From CAWAMR01 sp963783095 (GTDB lineage Bacteria; Planctomycetota; Planctomycetia; Gemmatales; Gemmataceae): a stretch of DNA of 64,000 bases. Numbering within the stretch: position 1 is the stretch's first letter; the number at the start of each line of letters is the position of its first letter. The position numbers and the translations under genes were made by a program. Shown in pieces: positions 63,001-64,000 of this stretch. The notes beneath the pieces were generated by a model. The model saw only the letters and a list, made by a program, of their open reading frames with translations. It was not told where the DNA came from and did not search any database. The DNA lies in contig CAWAMR010000002.1 in NCBI GenBank assembly GCA_963783095.1, positions 310,001 through 374,000 on the forward strand, read 5' to 3'.

Positions 63001-64000
63001 ATGACGAGCTGGAACCCACGAGCGAACGATCTGTTCTTGAAGGCCCTGGAGATTCAATCTTCCGCTGAGAGGGAAAAGTACCTCCGCGAGTCGAGTGCCG
63101 GCGATGCGGCTCTGCTAGCCGAGGTGGAGGAATTGCTCGAAGCCGCTGCCCGGGCGGGCCGATTCCTGGAGTCCCCCGCGTCCGGCCCGGTCGAGACCGT
63201 CGATCACCGACCCATTAGTGAAAACCCCGGCGACGTGATCGGTCCCTACAAGCTCCTGGAACAGATCGGCGAAGGCGGCTTCGGCGTCGGTCTTCATGGC
63301 CGAGCAGACCCAGCCGGTCCGCCGCAAGGTCGCGCTGAAGGTCCTCAAAGCCGGGCATGGACACGCGCCAGGTCGTCGCCCGCTTCGAGGCCGAGCGGCA
63401 GGCGCTGGCGCTCATGGACCATCCCAACATCGCCCAGGTGCTCGACGGCGGCGACGACCGCCGTCGGGCCGGCCGTATTTCGTCATGGAGCTGGTCAAGG
63501 GCGTGCCCATCACCGACTTCTGCGACCAGAACCAGCTTGACGCCGCGGCAACGGCTGGAGCTGTTCGTCCAGGTCTGCCAGGCGGTGCAGCACGCCCACC
63601 AGAAGGGCATCATCCACCGCGACCTCAAGCCGTCGAACGTCCTGGTCACGCTGCACGACGGCACGCCGGTGGTCAAGGTGATCGACTTCGGCATCGCCAA
63701 GGCCGCCGGGCAGCAGCTGACGGACAAGACGCTGTTCACCGGCTTCGCCCAGATGATCGGCACGCCGCTATACATGTCGCCCGGAGCAGGCGGGCCTGAG
63801 CGGTCTGGACGTCGACACCCGCAGCGACATCTATTCGCTGGGCGTGCTGCTGTACGAGCTGTTGACCGGCACGACGCCGTTTGACAAGGAGCGATTCAGG
63901 CAGGCGGCTTACGATGAGATTCGCCGCATCATCCGCGAGGAGGAGCCGCCCCGGCCCAGCACACGGCTGACCGATTCGAAGGATGCCTTGCCGTCGATCG
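63001..64000 (+). CDS. Ser/Thr kinase, incomplete at right edge, several frameshifts
   Basis: Hanks-type kinase paired with the sigma factor upstream. ATG 63001 gives MTSWNPRANDLFLKALEIQS and AEVEELLEAAARAGRFLESP, then IGPYKLLEQIGEGGFGV. Shifts near 63290, 63350, 63460, 63540 and 63780 separate conserved pieces: MAEQTQPVRRKVALKVLKAG, VARFEAERQALALMDHPNIA, YFVMELVKGVPITDFCDQ, GIIHRDLKPSNVLVTLHDG, KVIDFGIAKAAGQQLTDK and VDTRSDIYSLGVLLYELLTG. All catalytic residues are present. The region is very G+C-rich, where base calling is hardest. The downstream WD40 or TPR part is off the edge. Confidence 0.85.

Noticed and set aside
1..64000. Prophage or integrative element with attachment sites
   Set aside because: No integrase, terminase, capsid, portal or tRNA-borne direct repeat was recognised; defence-like genes are mixed with housekeeping genes.

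Overview
The window reads as a planctomycete chromosome, most likely from the Gemmata/Gemmataceae side of the phylum. The evidence is its family content: several very large Ser/Thr kinases fused to TPR or WD40 repeats, two ECF-type sigma factors next to kinases, a DUF1501 protein, a secreted protein opening with the planctomycete LEQLEDRTVP signature, PQQ-propeller and squalene-cyclase-like proteins, a DUF1015 protein, the futalosine menaquinone enzyme MqnE, and many short dispersed palindromic repeats. No rRNA, tRNA or CRISPR array was recognised by eye.

Layout. 1-9 kb: an MBOAT acyltransferase running off the left edge, a polytopic membrane protein, rsmH, a secreted matrixin-like protease and a kinase-TPR protein. 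9-18 kb: an ECF sigma factor, a giant kinase-WD40-TPR gene and a DUF1501 gene, with a 48-bp repeat ahead of the sigma gene and again ahead of DUF1501. 18-24 kb: ispH, a serine acetyltransferase, mqnE and a large palindromic repeat. 24.5-27.7 kb: an aldo/keto reductase, a zinc alcohol dehydrogenase and an SDR, all rightward and visibly more G+C-rich, perhaps acquired. 27.8-43.7 kb: an FAD-oxidoreductase remnant, GT87, a metal transporter, a PQQ propeller, an HAD-GNAT-M16-M16 operon, and divergent genes matching the two halves of a Tm-1-like protein.

The accessory part is 44-60 kb. Leftward genes at 46.0-52.9 kb form a compact set: antitoxin, ParE-like toxin, DNA methylase, QueC-like PP-loop ATPase, membrane protein with a degenerate RecA/KaiC-like domain, HD phosphohydrolase and a second DNA methylase. 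A membrane-anchored ParA with a partner lies just downstream. This set fits no defence or modification system I can name and is the best candidate for something new. A second probable antiviral locus at 57.9-59.35 kb pairs an anti-phage dCTP-deaminase-type protein with a small zinc-ribbon protein. Housekeeping genes (threonine aldolase, DUF1015, YggS) lie between. 59.4-64 kb returns to signalling: kinase-receiver, FHA-STAS, ECF sigma factor and a kinase running off the right edge.

A strong caveat: at least a dozen otherwise well-conserved genes are interrupted by single-base frameshifts whose reading resumes in another frame. This looks more like uncorrected sequence error than decay, so reconstructed spans below should be read as one gene each unless the entry says remnant.
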